Shown: one piece after another, positions 17,047 through 26,978 of the stretch | Numbering within the stretch: position 1 is the stretch's first letter | How the letters are laid out: each line of letters begins with the position of its first letter | From: CBDCUI01 sp965223115 | GTDB lineage: Bacteria; Pseudomonadota; Gammaproteobacteria; UBA4575 | NCBI GenBank assembly: GCA_965223115.1 | Contig: OZ244982.1 | Span: 558,001 to 622,000 of the forward strand | Reading direction: 5' to 3' | Length of the DNA stretch: 64,000 nucleotides | Notes under the pieces: generated by a model | The model's database searches: none | What the model saw: the letters and a program-made list of their open reading frames with translations, nothing else | Told to the model about the DNA's origin: nothing | Made by a program: the position numbers and the translations under genes

Positions 17047-18292
17047 ACTTAGAAATTACACAATGAATTTTGGTCCGCAGCACCCGTCCGCGCATGGTGT
17101 GTTGAGGTTGGTGCTTGAAATGGAAGGTGAGGTTGTGCAGCGTGCAGATCCTCATATTGGGCTTTTGCATCGTGCCACAGAAAAGCTGGCTGAAAGTAAA
17201 CCTTATAACCAAAGTATTGGGTATATGGACCGCTTGGATTATGTGTCCATGATGTGCAATGAACATGCCTATGTTATGGCAATCGAGAAATTAGTCGGCA
17301 TCACGCCTCCGGTTCGTGCGCAATATATACGCGTTATGTTTGATGAGGTCACACGTATCCTTAATCACTTATTGTGGCTAGGTGCGCATGCACTCGATAT
17401 AGGCGCTATGACCGTTTTTCTATATGCGTTTCGCGAACGTGAAGATCTAATGGATTGTTATGAAGCGGTTTCAGGTACGCGTATGCATGCAACTTATTAT
17501 CGGCCAGGTGGCGTATATCGCGATTTGCCGGATGAGATGCCAAAATATGTTGAGTCTAGATGGAATGATGCTAAGGCAGTCGATAAATTAAATAAAGCAC
17601 GTAGTGGCTCGTTGTTAGATTTTATTGAAGATTTTACAGAACGCTTTCCAGCATGTGTAGATGAATATGAAACACTGTTAACAGAAAATAGAATCTGGAA
17701 ACAACGTACTGTAGATATTGGCATAGTATCTCCCGAGCGTGCATTACAAATGGGCTTTACAGGCCCGATGCTACGTGGCTCAGGTGTTGAATGGGATCTG
17801 CGACGTAAACAACCCTATGAAGTTTATGAACAGCTTGATTTTAAAATTCCCGTGGGCGTGAATGGTGATTGTTATGATCGTTATTTAGTACGTATGGAAG
17901 AAATGCGTCAGTCCAATTTAATAATTAAACAGTGTGTAGATTGGTTAAAGAAAAATACTGGTCTAGTTATGGTGGACAATCATAAAGTTTCACCTCCAAA
18001 ACGAGGTGAAATGAAAATGGGGATGGAAGAACTAATTCATCATTTTAAATTGTTTACAGAAGGTTATAGCTTACCCGTTGGTGAAGTCTATACTGCAATT
18101 GAACACCCTAAAGGTGAATTTGGAATTTACTTGGTTTCTGATGGTGCCAATAAACCTTATCGTTTAAAGATTCGCGCACCAGGGTTTGCACATTTATCTT
18201 CGTTAGATGAAATGGCGCGTGGACATATGTTAGCTGATGTTGTGGCGATTATAGGTACACAAGATATCGTGTTTGGAGAAATTGATCGATGA
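17039..18292 (+). CDS. nuoD: NADH-quinone oxidoreductase subunit D
   Basis: 49-kDa-type subunit forming the quinone pocket with NuoB. 417 residues from the ATG at 17039, which overlaps the nuoC stop (ATGTCTGA); an upstream in-frame ATG at 16991 would only add coding overlapped with nuoC. N-terminal NYTMNFGPQHPSAHGVLR and the C-terminal DVVAIIGTQDIVFGEIDR are diagnostic. Ends in an ATGA overlap with nuoE, implying translational coupling. Confidence 0.97.
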   Translation: MSELRNYTMNFGPQHPSAHGVLRLVLEMEGEVVQRADPHIGLLHRATEKLAESKPYNQSIGYMDRLDYVSMMCNEHAYVMAIEKLVGITPPVRAQYIRVMFDEVTRILNHLLWLGAHALDIGAMTVFLYAFREREDLMDCYEAVSGTRMHATYYRPGGVYRDLPDEMPKYVESRWNDAKAVDKLNKARSGSLLDFIEDFTERFPACVDEYETLLTENRIWKQRTVDIGIVSPERALQMGFTGPMLRGSGVEWDLRRKQPYEVYEQLDFKIPVGVNGDCYDRYLVRMEEMRQSNLIIKQCVDWLKKNTGLVMVDNHKVSPPKRGEMKMGMEELIHHFKLFTEGYSLPVGEVYTAIEHPKGEFGIYLVSDGANKPYRLKIRAPGFAHLSSLDEMARGHMLADVVAIIGTQDIVFGEIDR

Positions 18293-18795
18293 CAGACACT
18301 CAAACACAAGAAAAATTAAGTGTTTTATCCAAACATGTTTGTGAGGAAATAGACAGTTGGTTGAAACGTTATCCTGCAGACCAGAAACAGTCTGCAGTGT
18401 TAGGAGCTTTAAGAGCGGTTCAACATGAAGTCGGGTATTTACCTATTGAGCAAATGGATGCAGTTGCAGAGTATTTAGATATGCCTGCGATTGCGGTTTA
18501 TGAGGTTGCATCTTTTTATTCAATGTATGAACTTGAACCGGTTGGTAAACATACGATTTCTGTATGTACAAACTTATCTTGTATGTTGTGCGGTGCTGAT
18601 GAAATTGTCGAATATTTAAAAAATAAATTTGGTATTAATCTGGGTGAGTCTACAGCGGATGGAAAATTTTATTTGAAACAAGAAGAAGAATGTTTAGCAG
18701 CTTGCTGCGGCGCACCTATGATGCAAGTCAATCATGTGTATCACGAAAAATTAACCATAGAAAAAGTTGACAAAATACTGGAAGAACTTGAGTAG
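18289..18795 (+). CDS. nuoE: NADH-quinone oxidoreductase subunit E
   Basis: 24-kDa subunit with a thioredoxin-like 2Fe-2S cluster (N1a). 168 residues. Cluster ligands in CTNLSCMLCG and ECLAACCGAPMM; helical N-terminus with ALRAVQHEVGYLP. Start overlaps the nuoD stop by 4 nt. Confidence 0.96.
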   Translation: MTDTQTQEKLSVLSKHVCEEIDSWLKRYPADQKQSAVLGALRAVQHEVGYLPIEQMDAVAEYLDMPAIAVYEVASFYSMYELEPVGKHTISVCTNLSCMLCGADEIVEYLKNKFGINLGESTADGKFYLKQEEECLAACCGAPMMQVNHVYHEKLTIEKVDKILEELE

Positions 18796-18810
18796 TAGAG
18801 AAGTAATCTG

Positions 18811-20112
18811 ATGCAATTGAATAACGTGTGTTACCGAACGCTAGAGTTCGATGAGTCCTGGGCACTAGATAACTATAAACGTGTCGGGGGTTACTCTGCG
18901 TGGGAAAAAATATTACGTGAAAATATTTCCCCAGATGATGTGATAGAGCAAATTAAGGTATCGGGTCTACGTGGTCGTGGTGGTGCAGGCTTTCCAACAG
19001 GATTGAAATGGAGCTTTATGCCTAGAAATTCTGAGATACAAAGTTATGTAGTGTGTAATTCAGATGAATCAGAGCCAGGAACCTGTAAAGATCGAGATAT
19101 ATTAAGGTTTAATCCACATGCAGTCATTGAAGGTATGGCCATTGCGGCGTATGCGATGAAAGCAAGTGTTGGATATAACTATTTACGTGGAGAATTTATG
19201 GATGAGCCGTATCTGCGTTTCAAACAAGCTTTAGATGAGGCTTATGCTGAAGGTTATTTAGGCGAAAACATTTTAGACTCTGGTTTTACATTTAATTTGT
19301 ATGACACATTAGGTGCTGGTGCATATATATGTGGTGAAGAAACTGCTTTACTTGAATCATTAGAAGGTAAAAAAGGTCAGCCACGTTTTAAACCTCCATT
19401 TCCAGCCAATGTGGGTTTATATGGAAAGCCTACCACAATCAATAATACCGAGACATTTGCTTCCGTGCCAAGCATTATGCGTGAAGGAGCGGAATGGTTT
19501 GCGTCTATGGGTGTAGAGAAAAGTGGTGGTACAAAATGTTTTTCTGTTTCAGGGCATGTTAACAATCCTGGTAATTATGAAATTCCATTAGGCACGCCAT
19601 TCTCAGAATTATTAAAACTTGCCGGTGGTATTCGTACAGGGCATAAATTAAAGGCCGTAATTCCGGGTGGTTCATCCGTTCCTGTGGTTCCAGGTGAAAT
19701 TATGATGAATACAAATATGGATTATGAATCCATTTCTCAAGCAGGTTCGTTACTAGGTTCCGGTGCCGTCGTAGTGATGGATGAAAGTACCGATATGGTT
19801 AAAGTGTTGCAACGCATTTCGCGTTTTTATTTTTCCGAATCATGTGGGCAATGTACACCTTGTAGAGAAGGGACAGGTTGGTTATATCGAATGGTTACAC
19901 GCATAGTTGAGGGTAAAGGCAAGTCGGAGGATATAGAAAAATTAGATGATGTTGCCAGTAAGATTGAGGGTAGGACTATTTGCGCGTTAGGAGATGCTGC
20001 GGCCATGCCAGTACATGGGTTTATAAAACATTATAGAGATGAGTTTGCACATTATATAGAGCATGGGTATAGCATTTTAGAAAAAAATTACAAAGAAAGT
20101 GTTGCCGCATAA
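18811..20112 (+). CDS. nuoF: NADH-quinone oxidoreductase subunit F (NADH-binding)
   Basis: 51-kDa subunit that binds NADH and FMN and holds the N3 4Fe-4S cluster. 433 residues. NADH site SGLRGRGGAGFPTGLKW, FMN site GAGAYICGEETALLESLEG, and cluster motif ESCGQCTPCREGTGW with the fourth Cys in RTICALGDAAAMP. Fifteen bp after nuoE. Confidence 0.97.
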   Translation: MQLNNVCYRTLEFDESWALDNYKRVGGYSAWEKILRENISPDDVIEQIKVSGLRGRGGAGFPTGLKWSFMPRNSEIQSYVVCNSDESEPGTCKDRDILRFNPHAVIEGMAIAAYAMKASVGYNYLRGEFMDEPYLRFKQALDEAYAEGYLGENILDSGFTFNLYDTLGAGAYICGEETALLESLEGKKGQPRFKPPFPANVGLYGKPTTINNTETFASVPSIMREGAEWFASMGVEKSGGTKCFSVSGHVNNPGNYEIPLGTPFSELLKLAGGIRTGHKLKAVIPGGSSVPVVPGEIMMNTNMDYESISQAGSLLGSGAVVVMDESTDMVKVLQRISRFYFSESCGQCTPCREGTGWLYRMVTRIVEGKGKSEDIEKLDDVASKIEGRTICALGDAAAMPVHGFIKHYRDEFAHYIEHGYSILEKNYKESVAA

Positions 20113-20117
20113 AGATC

Positions 20118-22499
20118 ATGTCTGAAGAAACAGTTCAAATATTTATTAATGACAAAGAGATATCTGCACCTAAAGGTGCGATGATCATTGAAGTTGCCGA
20201 TCAAAATGATATTGATATTCCGCGTTTTTGTTACCACAAAAAATTATCTGTCGCGGCAAACTGCAGAATGTGCATGGTAGAAGTTGAAAAGGCACCCAAA
20301 CCATTGCCTGCATGTGCAACACCTGTAGCTGATGGAATGAAGGTATACACTAAATCATCTCTGGCTCTAGATGCGCAACAAGGCACTATGGAGTTTTTGT
20401 TAATCAATCACCCATTAGATTGTCCAGTGTGTGATCAAGGCGGCGAGTGTGAATTACAAGATGTTGCAATGGGATATGGTACTGATGTATCTCGCTATAT
20501 GGAACGTAAACGTGTGGTACCGGATAAGGAGCTTGGGCCTCTCGTTTCAACAGATATGACACGTTGTATTCATTGTACGCGTTGTGTCCGTTTTGGAGCT
20601 GAAATTGCTGGTATACGTGAATTAGGTGCTACAGGCCGTGGTGAATTTATGGAAATTGGAACCTATGTGGAGCGCTCACTTAGTTCGGAATTATCTGGAA
20701 ATGTAATCGATGTTTGCCCAGTGGGCGCATTAAATGCAAAACCATCAAGAATGCATGCGCGTTCATGGGAAATGGTGCAAACAGCAAGCGTAGCACCTCA
20801 TGATAGTGTTGGTTCCAACATTTATGTACATACTTTGCGTAATAAAGCTATGCGTGTAGTGCCTAGAGAAAATGATGCTATCAACGAAACTTGGATATCA
20901 GATCGTGATCGCTTTAGTTACGAAGGTTTGTATTCAGGTGATAGGGCTATGCAACCTATGCTTAAAGGTGAACGAGAATGGCAAGTTCAAGACTGGGATG
21001 CAGGTTTAAGCCAAGTTGCAGAAAAATTAAAGGGCTATAAAGCTGAACAAGTTGGTGTTTTAGCGGCACCTCATTCAACTTTAGAAGAAATGTATTTGCT
21101 GCAAAAAATATTTCGTAAGCTCGGCGTACAAAATATAGATCATCGTACACGTCAACAAGATTTCACTGATCAAAATTCCATGCCTTTGTTTCCATATTTG
21201 GGGCAAACAATTGATGAGCTTGAAAATAATAATGCAATATTTTTAATTGGTAGTGATATACGAGTTGAGCAACCTATGCTTGCGCATCGAATGCGTAAGG
21301 CAAGTAAAGCAGGATGTAAAATTTCTACTTTAAATGCACAAGATTATGATTTTCTTTTTGCAAACCAATACACATGGAATTATGCACCTCAAAAATGGGT
21401 GAATATGCTGGCTGAAGTTGCCAAACATGCAGATCATAATGCAATACAAAATCTAGCAGAGCCAATAAAGAATTTAATTAATGAGGCATCAACCTCAGAT
21501 CAATCACAATCAATTTATGAGTTGTTAAGAAATTCTGAAAATTCTAGTGTACTAATTGGAGCCATTGCTGACTGTCATCCTCAAGCTTCGGCTTTGCGTG
21601 CTTTAGCAAACGTTATTGCAGATGTAACAGGTTCAAAATTTGGCATCATTGCGCAGGCAGGAAATACTGCAGGTGCGTGGCTATCTGGTGTAGTGCCGCA
21701 TAGATTGACCGCAGGGCAACAGAATACTAATGCAGGACTAAATGCGGCAGATATGCTTGTTGATACAAGAAAGGCATATATTCTATTTAATTTAGAGCCA
21801 GAATTTGATTTTGCACATGCACCAATGGCAATTAATGCCATGCAAAATGCAGATTACGTAATTATGTTTACGCCTTACGTTACAGAGCGAATGCAAGCTT
21901 ATGCAGATGTGATTTTGCCAATTGCAACATTCGCAGAAACTGAAGGTACCTATGTTAATGCCGAGGGTCGATGGCAAAGTGTTGCTAAGTCTATTTCAGC
22001 ACCTAATGAGGCGCGCCCGGGATGGCGTGTATTGAGAGTACTAGCAAATAAATTAGGTTTTGAAGATGTGCAGTATCAAACATGTCAAGAAATAAGCGAT
22101 GAGCTTAAAGCACAGTTTGCATCAGATATAAAATTTGACGGTCATCTTACAGATTTAAGTTGTGTAAATTTAAAATTAGACGGAGATGGCTTATTTAGAG
22201 TTTCAAGCACACCTATTTATGCCATAGATAATGTTGTACGACGTGCTAATTCTTTGCAGGATACAGTATATGAGGTGCAACCTTATATCGCTATGTGTGA
22301 ACAACAGGCACAAGATCTAGATGTTTTAAACCAGGCAAAAGTGCGTGTCGTGCAAGGTAATAAAGAAGTAACTTTACCGTTACAAATTAGTCAAGCTATT
22401 CCAATGCAATGTGTCTGGATACAAAAAAGTGCATTGCAATCAGATTTGTTAGGCGTTGCAATTGCACCTGTGGAGATTCAAAGGTTAGCTTATGTTTGA
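20118..22499 (+). CDS. nuoG: NADH-quinone oxidoreductase subunit G
   Basis: 75-kDa subunit, a molybdopterin-oxidoreductase-like scaffold carrying the N1b, N4 and N5 clusters. 793 residues. N-terminal 2Fe-2S ferredoxin domain (PRFCYHKKLSVAANCRMCMVE region), His/Cys cluster motif HPLDCPVCDQGGECELQD, then CIHCTRCVRFG. The long C-terminal domain lacks active-site motifs, as usual in complex I. Its 3' end overlaps nuoH by 8 nt. Confidence 0.96.
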   Translation: MSEETVQIFINDKEISAPKGAMIIEVADQNDIDIPRFCYHKKLSVAANCRMCMVEVEKAPKPLPACATPVADGMKVYTKSSLALDAQQGTMEFLLINHPLDCPVCDQGGECELQDVAMGYGTDVSRYMERKRVVPDKELGPLVSTDMTRCIHCTRCVRFGAEIAGIRELGATGRGEFMEIGTYVERSLSSELSGNVIDVCPVGALNAKPSRMHARSWEMVQTASVAPHDSVGSNIYVHTLRNKAMRVVPRENDAINETWISDRDRFSYEGLYSGDRAMQPMLKGEREWQVQDWDAGLSQVAEKLKGYKAEQVGVLAAPHSTLEEMYLLQKIFRKLGVQNIDHRTRQQDFTDQNSMPLFPYLGQTIDELENNNAIFLIGSDIRVEQPMLAHRMRKASKAGCKISTLNAQDYDFLFANQYTWNYAPQKWVNMLAEVAKHADHNAIQNLAEPIKNLINEASTSDQSQSIYELLRNSENSSVLIGAIADCHPQASALRALANVIADVTGSKFGIIAQAGNTAGAWLSGVVPHRLTAGQQNTNAGLNAADMLVDTRKAYILFNLEPEFDFAHAPMAINAMQNADYVIMFTPYVTERMQAYADVILPIATFAETEGTYVNAEGRWQSVAKSISAPNEARPGWRVLRVLANKLGFEDVQYQTCQEISDELKAQFASDIKFDGHLTDLSCVNLKLDGDGLFRVSSTPIYAIDNVVRRANSLQDTVYEVQPYIAMCEQQAQDLDVLNQAKVRVVQGNKEVTLPLQISQAIPMQCVWIQKSALQSDLLGVAIAPVEIQRLAYV

Positions 22500-23562
22500 T
22501 TGGGTGCTTGAAATGATTGCATTGGTTCCGCCAGTAGTGCTTACTGCAATTTATATGTTTGCGTTTATTTTGGTGTTATTCGGATGTGTCGCTTATGTTA
22601 CTTTAGCTGAGCGTAAAGTGATTGGCTTTATGCAAGTTCGAATTGGGCCAAACCGTGTAGGTCCTAAAGGATTTGGTCAGCCAATTGCAGATGCATTAAA
22701 GCTCATGTTTAAAGAGATGATCTTGCCTACTGATGCAGATCGTTTCTTATTTCGTATTGCGCCATTGCTATCCATGATTCCGGCTTTAGCTGCGTGGGCG
22801 GTGATTCCATTTGCTGATGGTTGGAATTTTGCAAATATCAATGCGGGTTTATTGTATATATTGGCAATGACGTCATTAGGTGTATATGGAGTCATTGTTG
22901 CGGGCTGGGCATCTAATTCAAAATACGCTTTGCTTGGTGCATTACGTTCAGCAGCACAAATTGTTGCCTATGAAATTGCCATGGGCTTTGCTTTGGTTGG
23001 GGTACTGATGGCAAGTGGAAGTTTAAACTTGGGTGATATTGTAAGAGCACAGCAAGGTAGTATTTTACATTGGTACTGGGTGCCTTTATTACCGTTATTC
23101 TTAACCTACTTAATTGCTGGAGTTGCTGAAACCAATCGTGCCCCGTTTGATGTAGTTGAAGGTGAGTCTGAAATTGTCGCAGGGTTTCATGTTGAATATT
23201 CGGGTATGGGTTTTGCCATATTTTTCTTAGCTGAATATGCCAACATCATTTTAATTTCAGCACTCACAGCCATTATGTTTTTAGGTGGATGGTTAAGTCC
23301 TTTAGAAGGCATGCCATTTTTTCCGGTACATTGGTTTCATTTGCCTTATGTAGGTGCTGTATTGGCATCTGGCCCACATTGGTTTATTGCAAAAACTTGT
23401 TTCTTTATTTTTTGCTTTTTGTGGTTTCGTGCCACTTTCCCGCGTTATCGCTATGATCAGATTATGCGTCTAGGTTGGAAAATATTGTTGCCGCTAACTT
23501 TATTATGGATTTTTGTAGAAGGTGTATTTCTTTACTTAAATATTTCACCTTGGTTTGATTGA
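22492..23562 (+). CDS. nuoH: NADH-quinone oxidoreductase subunit H
   Basis: Membrane subunit that lines the quinone chamber and links it to the pump modules. 356 residues, about eight helices. Diagnostic stretches include AERKVIGFMQVRIGPNRVGP, AETNRAPFDVVEGESEIVAG and WFRATFPRYRYDQIMRLGWK. Overlaps nuoG at its start. Confidence 0.97.
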   Translation: MFDWVLEMIALVPPVVLTAIYMFAFILVLFGCVAYVTLAERKVIGFMQVRIGPNRVGPKGFGQPIADALKLMFKEMILPTDADRFLFRIAPLLSMIPALAAWAVIPFADGWNFANINAGLLYILAMTSLGVYGVIVAGWASNSKYALLGALRSAAQIVAYEIAMGFALVGVLMASGSLNLGDIVRAQQGSILHWYWVPLLPLFLTYLIAGVAETNRAPFDVVEGESEIVAGFHVEYSGMGFAIFFLAEYANIILISALTAIMFLGGWLSPLEGMPFFPVHWFHLPYVGAVLASGPHWFIAKTCFFIFCFLWFRATFPRYRYDQIMRLGWKILLPLTLLWIFVEGVFLYLNISPWFD

Positions 23563-23566
23563 TAAT

Positions 23567-24055
23567 ATGAATACACTGAGTAACTTAATTCGTAGTTTTA
23601 CCCTGTCTGAGTTGCTTAAAGGCATGCGCTTAACAGGTAAAAGGCTTGCAACAAAAAAATTTACTGTTCGCTATCCTGAGGAAAAAACGCCGCAATCACC
23701 AAGGTTTCGAGGGTTGCATGCATTACGTCGATATCCAAATGGTGAGGAGCGTTGCATAGGATGCAAATTATGTGAGGCAGTTTGTCCCGCTTTAGCGATT
23801 ACGATAGATACAGATGAGCGAGAAGACGGTAGTCGCCGTACCACGCGCTATGATATTGATTTATTTAAATGTATATATTGTGGGTTTTGCGAAGAAGCTT
23901 GTCCAGTAGATGCTATTGTAGAAACTCGTGTATTCGAATATACGTTTTTAGAGCGTGGCACGCAAATTATGACTAAAGAAATGTTACTTGATGTAGGTAA
24001 GAAGCACGAGGATCAAATTGCAGTAGATCGTCAAACTGATTCTGCATATAGATAA
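23567..24055 (+). CDS. nuoI: NADH-quinone oxidoreductase subunit I
   Basis: 8Fe ferredoxin-type subunit with clusters N6a and N6b. 162 residues from the ATG at 23567; an in-frame TTG at 23555 inside nuoH would add four residues. Two CxxCxxCxxxCP motifs: CIGCKLCEAVCP and CIYCGFCEEACP. The amphipathic N-terminus docks to the membrane arm. Confidence 0.97.
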   Translation: MNTLSNLIRSFTLSELLKGMRLTGKRLATKKFTVRYPEEKTPQSPRFRGLHALRRYPNGEERCIGCKLCEAVCPALAITIDTDEREDGSRRTTRYDIDLFKCIYCGFCEEACPVDAIVETRVFEYTFLERGTQIMTKEMLLDVGKKHEDQIAVDRQTDSAYR

Positions 24056-24077
24056 TAAAAATTAACAAGAAAGATTT

Positions 24078-24665
24078 ATGCTAGTACAAAGTGTAGTTTT
24101 TTATTTTTTTGCAATTATTTTAGTCATGTCAGCGTTGGCAATGATTACGGTGCGTAATCCTGTGCATGCGGCTTTATTTCTTGTCTTGGTATTTTTTACT
24201 AGTGCAGCGCTTTGGTTGCTGCTTGAAGCTGAATTTCTAGGCATAACTTTAGTGCTGGTTTACGTGGGAGCAGTAATGGTGCTATTTCTATTTGTGGTTA
24301 TGATGCTTGATATAAATATAGCTAAAGTGCGATCGGGGTTTGCAAAGTATTTGCCTGTGGGTGCATTAGTTGGTGTGATCATGGTGATAGAAATGTCTGT
24401 GGTGCTTAAAAGCCCAGCTTTTAATTTACAAAGACCGCTACCAAAACCAGCTGACTATAACAACACTCAAGAGTTAGGCGAACTTTTGTTTACTGAATAT
24501 GTATATCCCTTTGAAATTGCAGGCGTAATTTTGCTAGTGGCTATTATTGCAGCTATAACATTGACAATGCGCAAGCGTGGAGATGGAAAACGGCAGCAAC
24601 CTTCTAAGCAAATCAATGTGGACCGAAAGAAGCGTGTTCGCTTAGTGTCTGTTGATAAAGACTAA
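24078..24665 (+). CDS. nuoJ: NADH-quinone oxidoreductase subunit J
   Basis: Membrane subunit with five predicted helices; 195 residues. The conserved pi-bulge helix region VYVGAVMVLFLFVVMML is present near residue 55. A Lys/Arg-rich cytoplasmic tail (KRGDGKRQQPSK..., about 25 residues) closes the protein. Confidence 0.95.
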   Translation: MLVQSVVFYFFAIILVMSALAMITVRNPVHAALFLVLVFFTSAALWLLLEAEFLGITLVLVYVGAVMVLFLFVVMMLDINIAKVRSGFAKYLPVGALVGVIMVIEMSVVLKSPAFNLQRPLPKPADYNNTQELGELLFTEYVYPFEIAGVILLVAIIAAITLTMRKRGDGKRQQPSKQINVDRKKRVRLVSVDKD

Positions 24666-24707
24666 AATATAATAAAAAAAATCAGAAAAATATAAATTTA
24701 AAAACCA

Positions 24708-25013
24708 ATGGTAAGTTTGACTCATTTTCTTGTGCTTGGCGCAATTCTTTTTTCAATCAGCATCGCTGGTATTTTCCTAAATCGTAAAAACGTCATACTG
24801 TTGTTAATGGCAATTGAGTTAATGTTGTTGGCCGTCAATATGAATTTTATTGCATTTTCACATTATTTAAATGATCTCGCCGGCCAAGTGTTTGTATTTT
24901 TTATATTAACAGTTGCTGCAGCGGAAGCAGCTATAGGGCTTGCTATCTTAGTTGTACTGTATCGCAATCGCTCTACTATAAACGTAGAAGATCTTGGGAA
25001 GTTAAAAGGTTAG
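24708..25013 (+). CDS. nuoK: NADH-quinone oxidoreductase subunit K
   Basis: Small antiporter-like membrane subunit, 101 residues, three helices. Contains the two conserved intramembrane glutamates in LLMAIELMLLAVNMNF and VAAAEAAIGLAILV. The 42-bp leader after nuoJ is A-rich, with no strong Shine-Dalgarno. Confidence 0.96.
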   Translation: MVSLTHFLVLGAILFSISIAGIFLNRKNVILLLMAIELMLLAVNMNFIAFSHYLNDLAGQVFVFFILTVAAAEAAIGLAILVVLYRNRSTINVEDLGKLKG

Positions 25014-25023
25014 TTATTATTCA

Positions 25024-26970
25024 ATGAAAGAGCTTTGCTTAATTGTCGTTTTAGCTCCTTTGGTGGGCGCATTAATAGCTGGATTATTTGGGAAACAAAT
25101 AGGCCGTAGTGGGGCACATTGGGTAACAATATTGGGTGTATTTGTTTCTTTTGTATTGAGCTTGGTGGTATTTAAGCAAGTTATTTTTGAGGGTGCATCT
25201 CAAACGGTAATTGATGTTTATCAGTGGCTAAGCTTGGGCGGCCTTGATATGAGAATTGGATTTCTAATTGACCCGTTAACCGTCACAATGATGTTGGTTG
25301 TTACATTCGTTTCATTGATGGTGCATATCTATACCATAGGCTACATGCACGATGACTCTGGTTATCAACGTTTCTTTAGCTATATTTCACTATTTACTTT
25401 CTCTATGTTGATGTTGGTAATGGCCGATAACTTTTTGCAATTATTTTTCGGTTGGGAGGCAGTGGGATTGGTTTCTTATCTGTTAATTGGTTTTTGGTAT
25501 ACAAAAGATTCTGCAATATTTGCAAATTTAAAGGCATTTTTAGTTAATCGAGTTGGAGATTTTGGGTTTATTCTTGGTATAGCAGCGATATTGGCTGTAT
25601 TTAATAGCCTAGATTATCAAACGGTGTTCGCACAATCGGCACATGTCACTGAACAAACGTTTTCGATTACAGAAAATATCCATTGGCCGGTGTTGACAGT
25701 AATTTGCCTATTACTGTTTGTAGGTGCCATGGGTAAATCAGCACAGGTGCCACTACATGTATGGCTACCTGATTCTATGGAAGGCCCAACACCTATTTCC
25801 GCCTTGATTCATGCAGCAACCATGGTCACCGCTGGTATTTTTATGGTAGCCAGGATGTCACCATTATTTGAATTGAGTGATACAGCGCTTTCAGTTGTAT
25901 TGATTATTGGCGCATTAACCGCCTTTTTTATGGGCTTAGTGGGCATTGTGCAAAACGATATTAAAAGAGTAGTTGCATATTCGACACTGTCACAACTCGG
26001 TTATATGACGGTAGCGCTGGGCGCATCTGCTTATTCAATTGCCATTTTTCATCTATTTACGCATGCATTTTTTAAAGCATTGTTATTCCTTGCTGCAGGT
26101 TCGGTTATTGTTGCCTTACATCACGAGCAGGATATGCGCAACATGGGCGGCTTGCGCAAATACATGCCAGTTACTTACTGGACGGCATTTATTGGCACAC
26201 TTGCCTTAATAGGGTTTCCTGGGTTTTCTGGATTCTTTTCCAAAGATGCCATTATAGAGGCAGTTCACCATTCGCATTTAGCAGGTGCGCAATTTGCGTA
26301 TTGGATGGTATTAGCAGGTGTATTTGTTACCGCTTTTTATTCGTTCCGATTATTATTTTTGACGTTTCATGGCGAAACTAGAATGAATGCGCATACCAAA
26401 GGGCATGTAAAAGAGTCTCCTGCTGTAATTACTATCCCACTCATATTGTTAGCTATTCCTTCAATTGTGGCAGGTTATTTTATAGGTAAGTTTGTATTTG
26501 GTGATTATTTTGCAAGTAGCATTTATGTAGCAGAACACCATGCAGCAGTAGCAGAGATGGGCACACATTATCACGGAATAGTTGCTTTTATTTTGCATGC
26601 ATTTAAGGCACCTGCTGTATACCTAGCCTTTGCAGGAATATTGTGTGCTTGGTGGATTTATATAAAACAACCGCAGTTGGCTGAAACATTAAAACAAAAA
26701 TTCAACTTCTTATATCAGGCCTTATTACATAAGTATGGTATAGACGAACTTTATCAAATTGTTTTTGCCTCCGGGGCAAAAAAAATTGGCTCTTTTTGTG
26801 ACTCTTTTGGTGATAGGTTGCTCATAGATGGTTTGGTGGTGAACGGTTCGGCGAACATCATTAATTGGTTTTCACGGCAAATACGTAAAATACAAACAGG
26901 TTACTTATATCACTATGCGTTTGTAATGATTGTTGGGTTGTTATTTTTGCTTACACAGTTATTTTTATAA
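25024..26970 (+). CDS. nuoL: NADH-quinone oxidoreductase subunit L
   Basis: Distal Mrp-antiporter-like proton pump subunit with the long lateral helix. 648 residues. Conserved features: FFGWEAVGLVSYLLIGFW (with pumping Glu), GAMGKSAQVPLHVWLPDSMEGPTP and DIKRVVAYSTLSQLGYM. A His-rich loop (EHHAAVAEMGTHYHG) precedes the C-terminal helices. Eleven bp after nuoK. Confidence 0.97.
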   Translation: MKELCLIVVLAPLVGALIAGLFGKQIGRSGAHWVTILGVFVSFVLSLVVFKQVIFEGASQTVIDVYQWLSLGGLDMRIGFLIDPLTVTMMLVVTFVSLMVHIYTIGYMHDDSGYQRFFSYISLFTFSMLMLVMADNFLQLFFGWEAVGLVSYLLIGFWYTKDSAIFANLKAFLVNRVGDFGFILGIAAILAVFNSLDYQTVFAQSAHVTEQTFSITENIHWPVLTVICLLLFVGAMGKSAQVPLHVWLPDSMEGPTPISALIHAATMVTAGIFMVARMSPLFELSDTALSVVLIIGALTAFFMGLVGIVQNDIKRVVAYSTLSQLGYMTVALGASAYSIAIFHLFTHAFFKALLFLAAGSVIVALHHEQDMRNMGGLRKYMPVTYWTAFIGTLALIGFPGFSGFFSKDAIIEAVHHSHLAGAQFAYWMVLAGVFVTAFYSFRLLFLTFHGETRMNAHTKGHVKESPAVITIPLILLAIPSIVAGYFIGKFVFGDYFASSIYVAEHHAAVAEMGTHYHGIVAFILHAFKAPAVYLAFAGILCAWWIYIKQPQLAETLKQKFNFLYQALLHKYGIDELYQIVFASGAKKIGSFCDSFGDRLLIDGLVVNGSANIINWFSRQIRKIQTGYLYHYAFVMIVGLLFLLTQLFL

Positions 26971-26978
26971 AAACACGA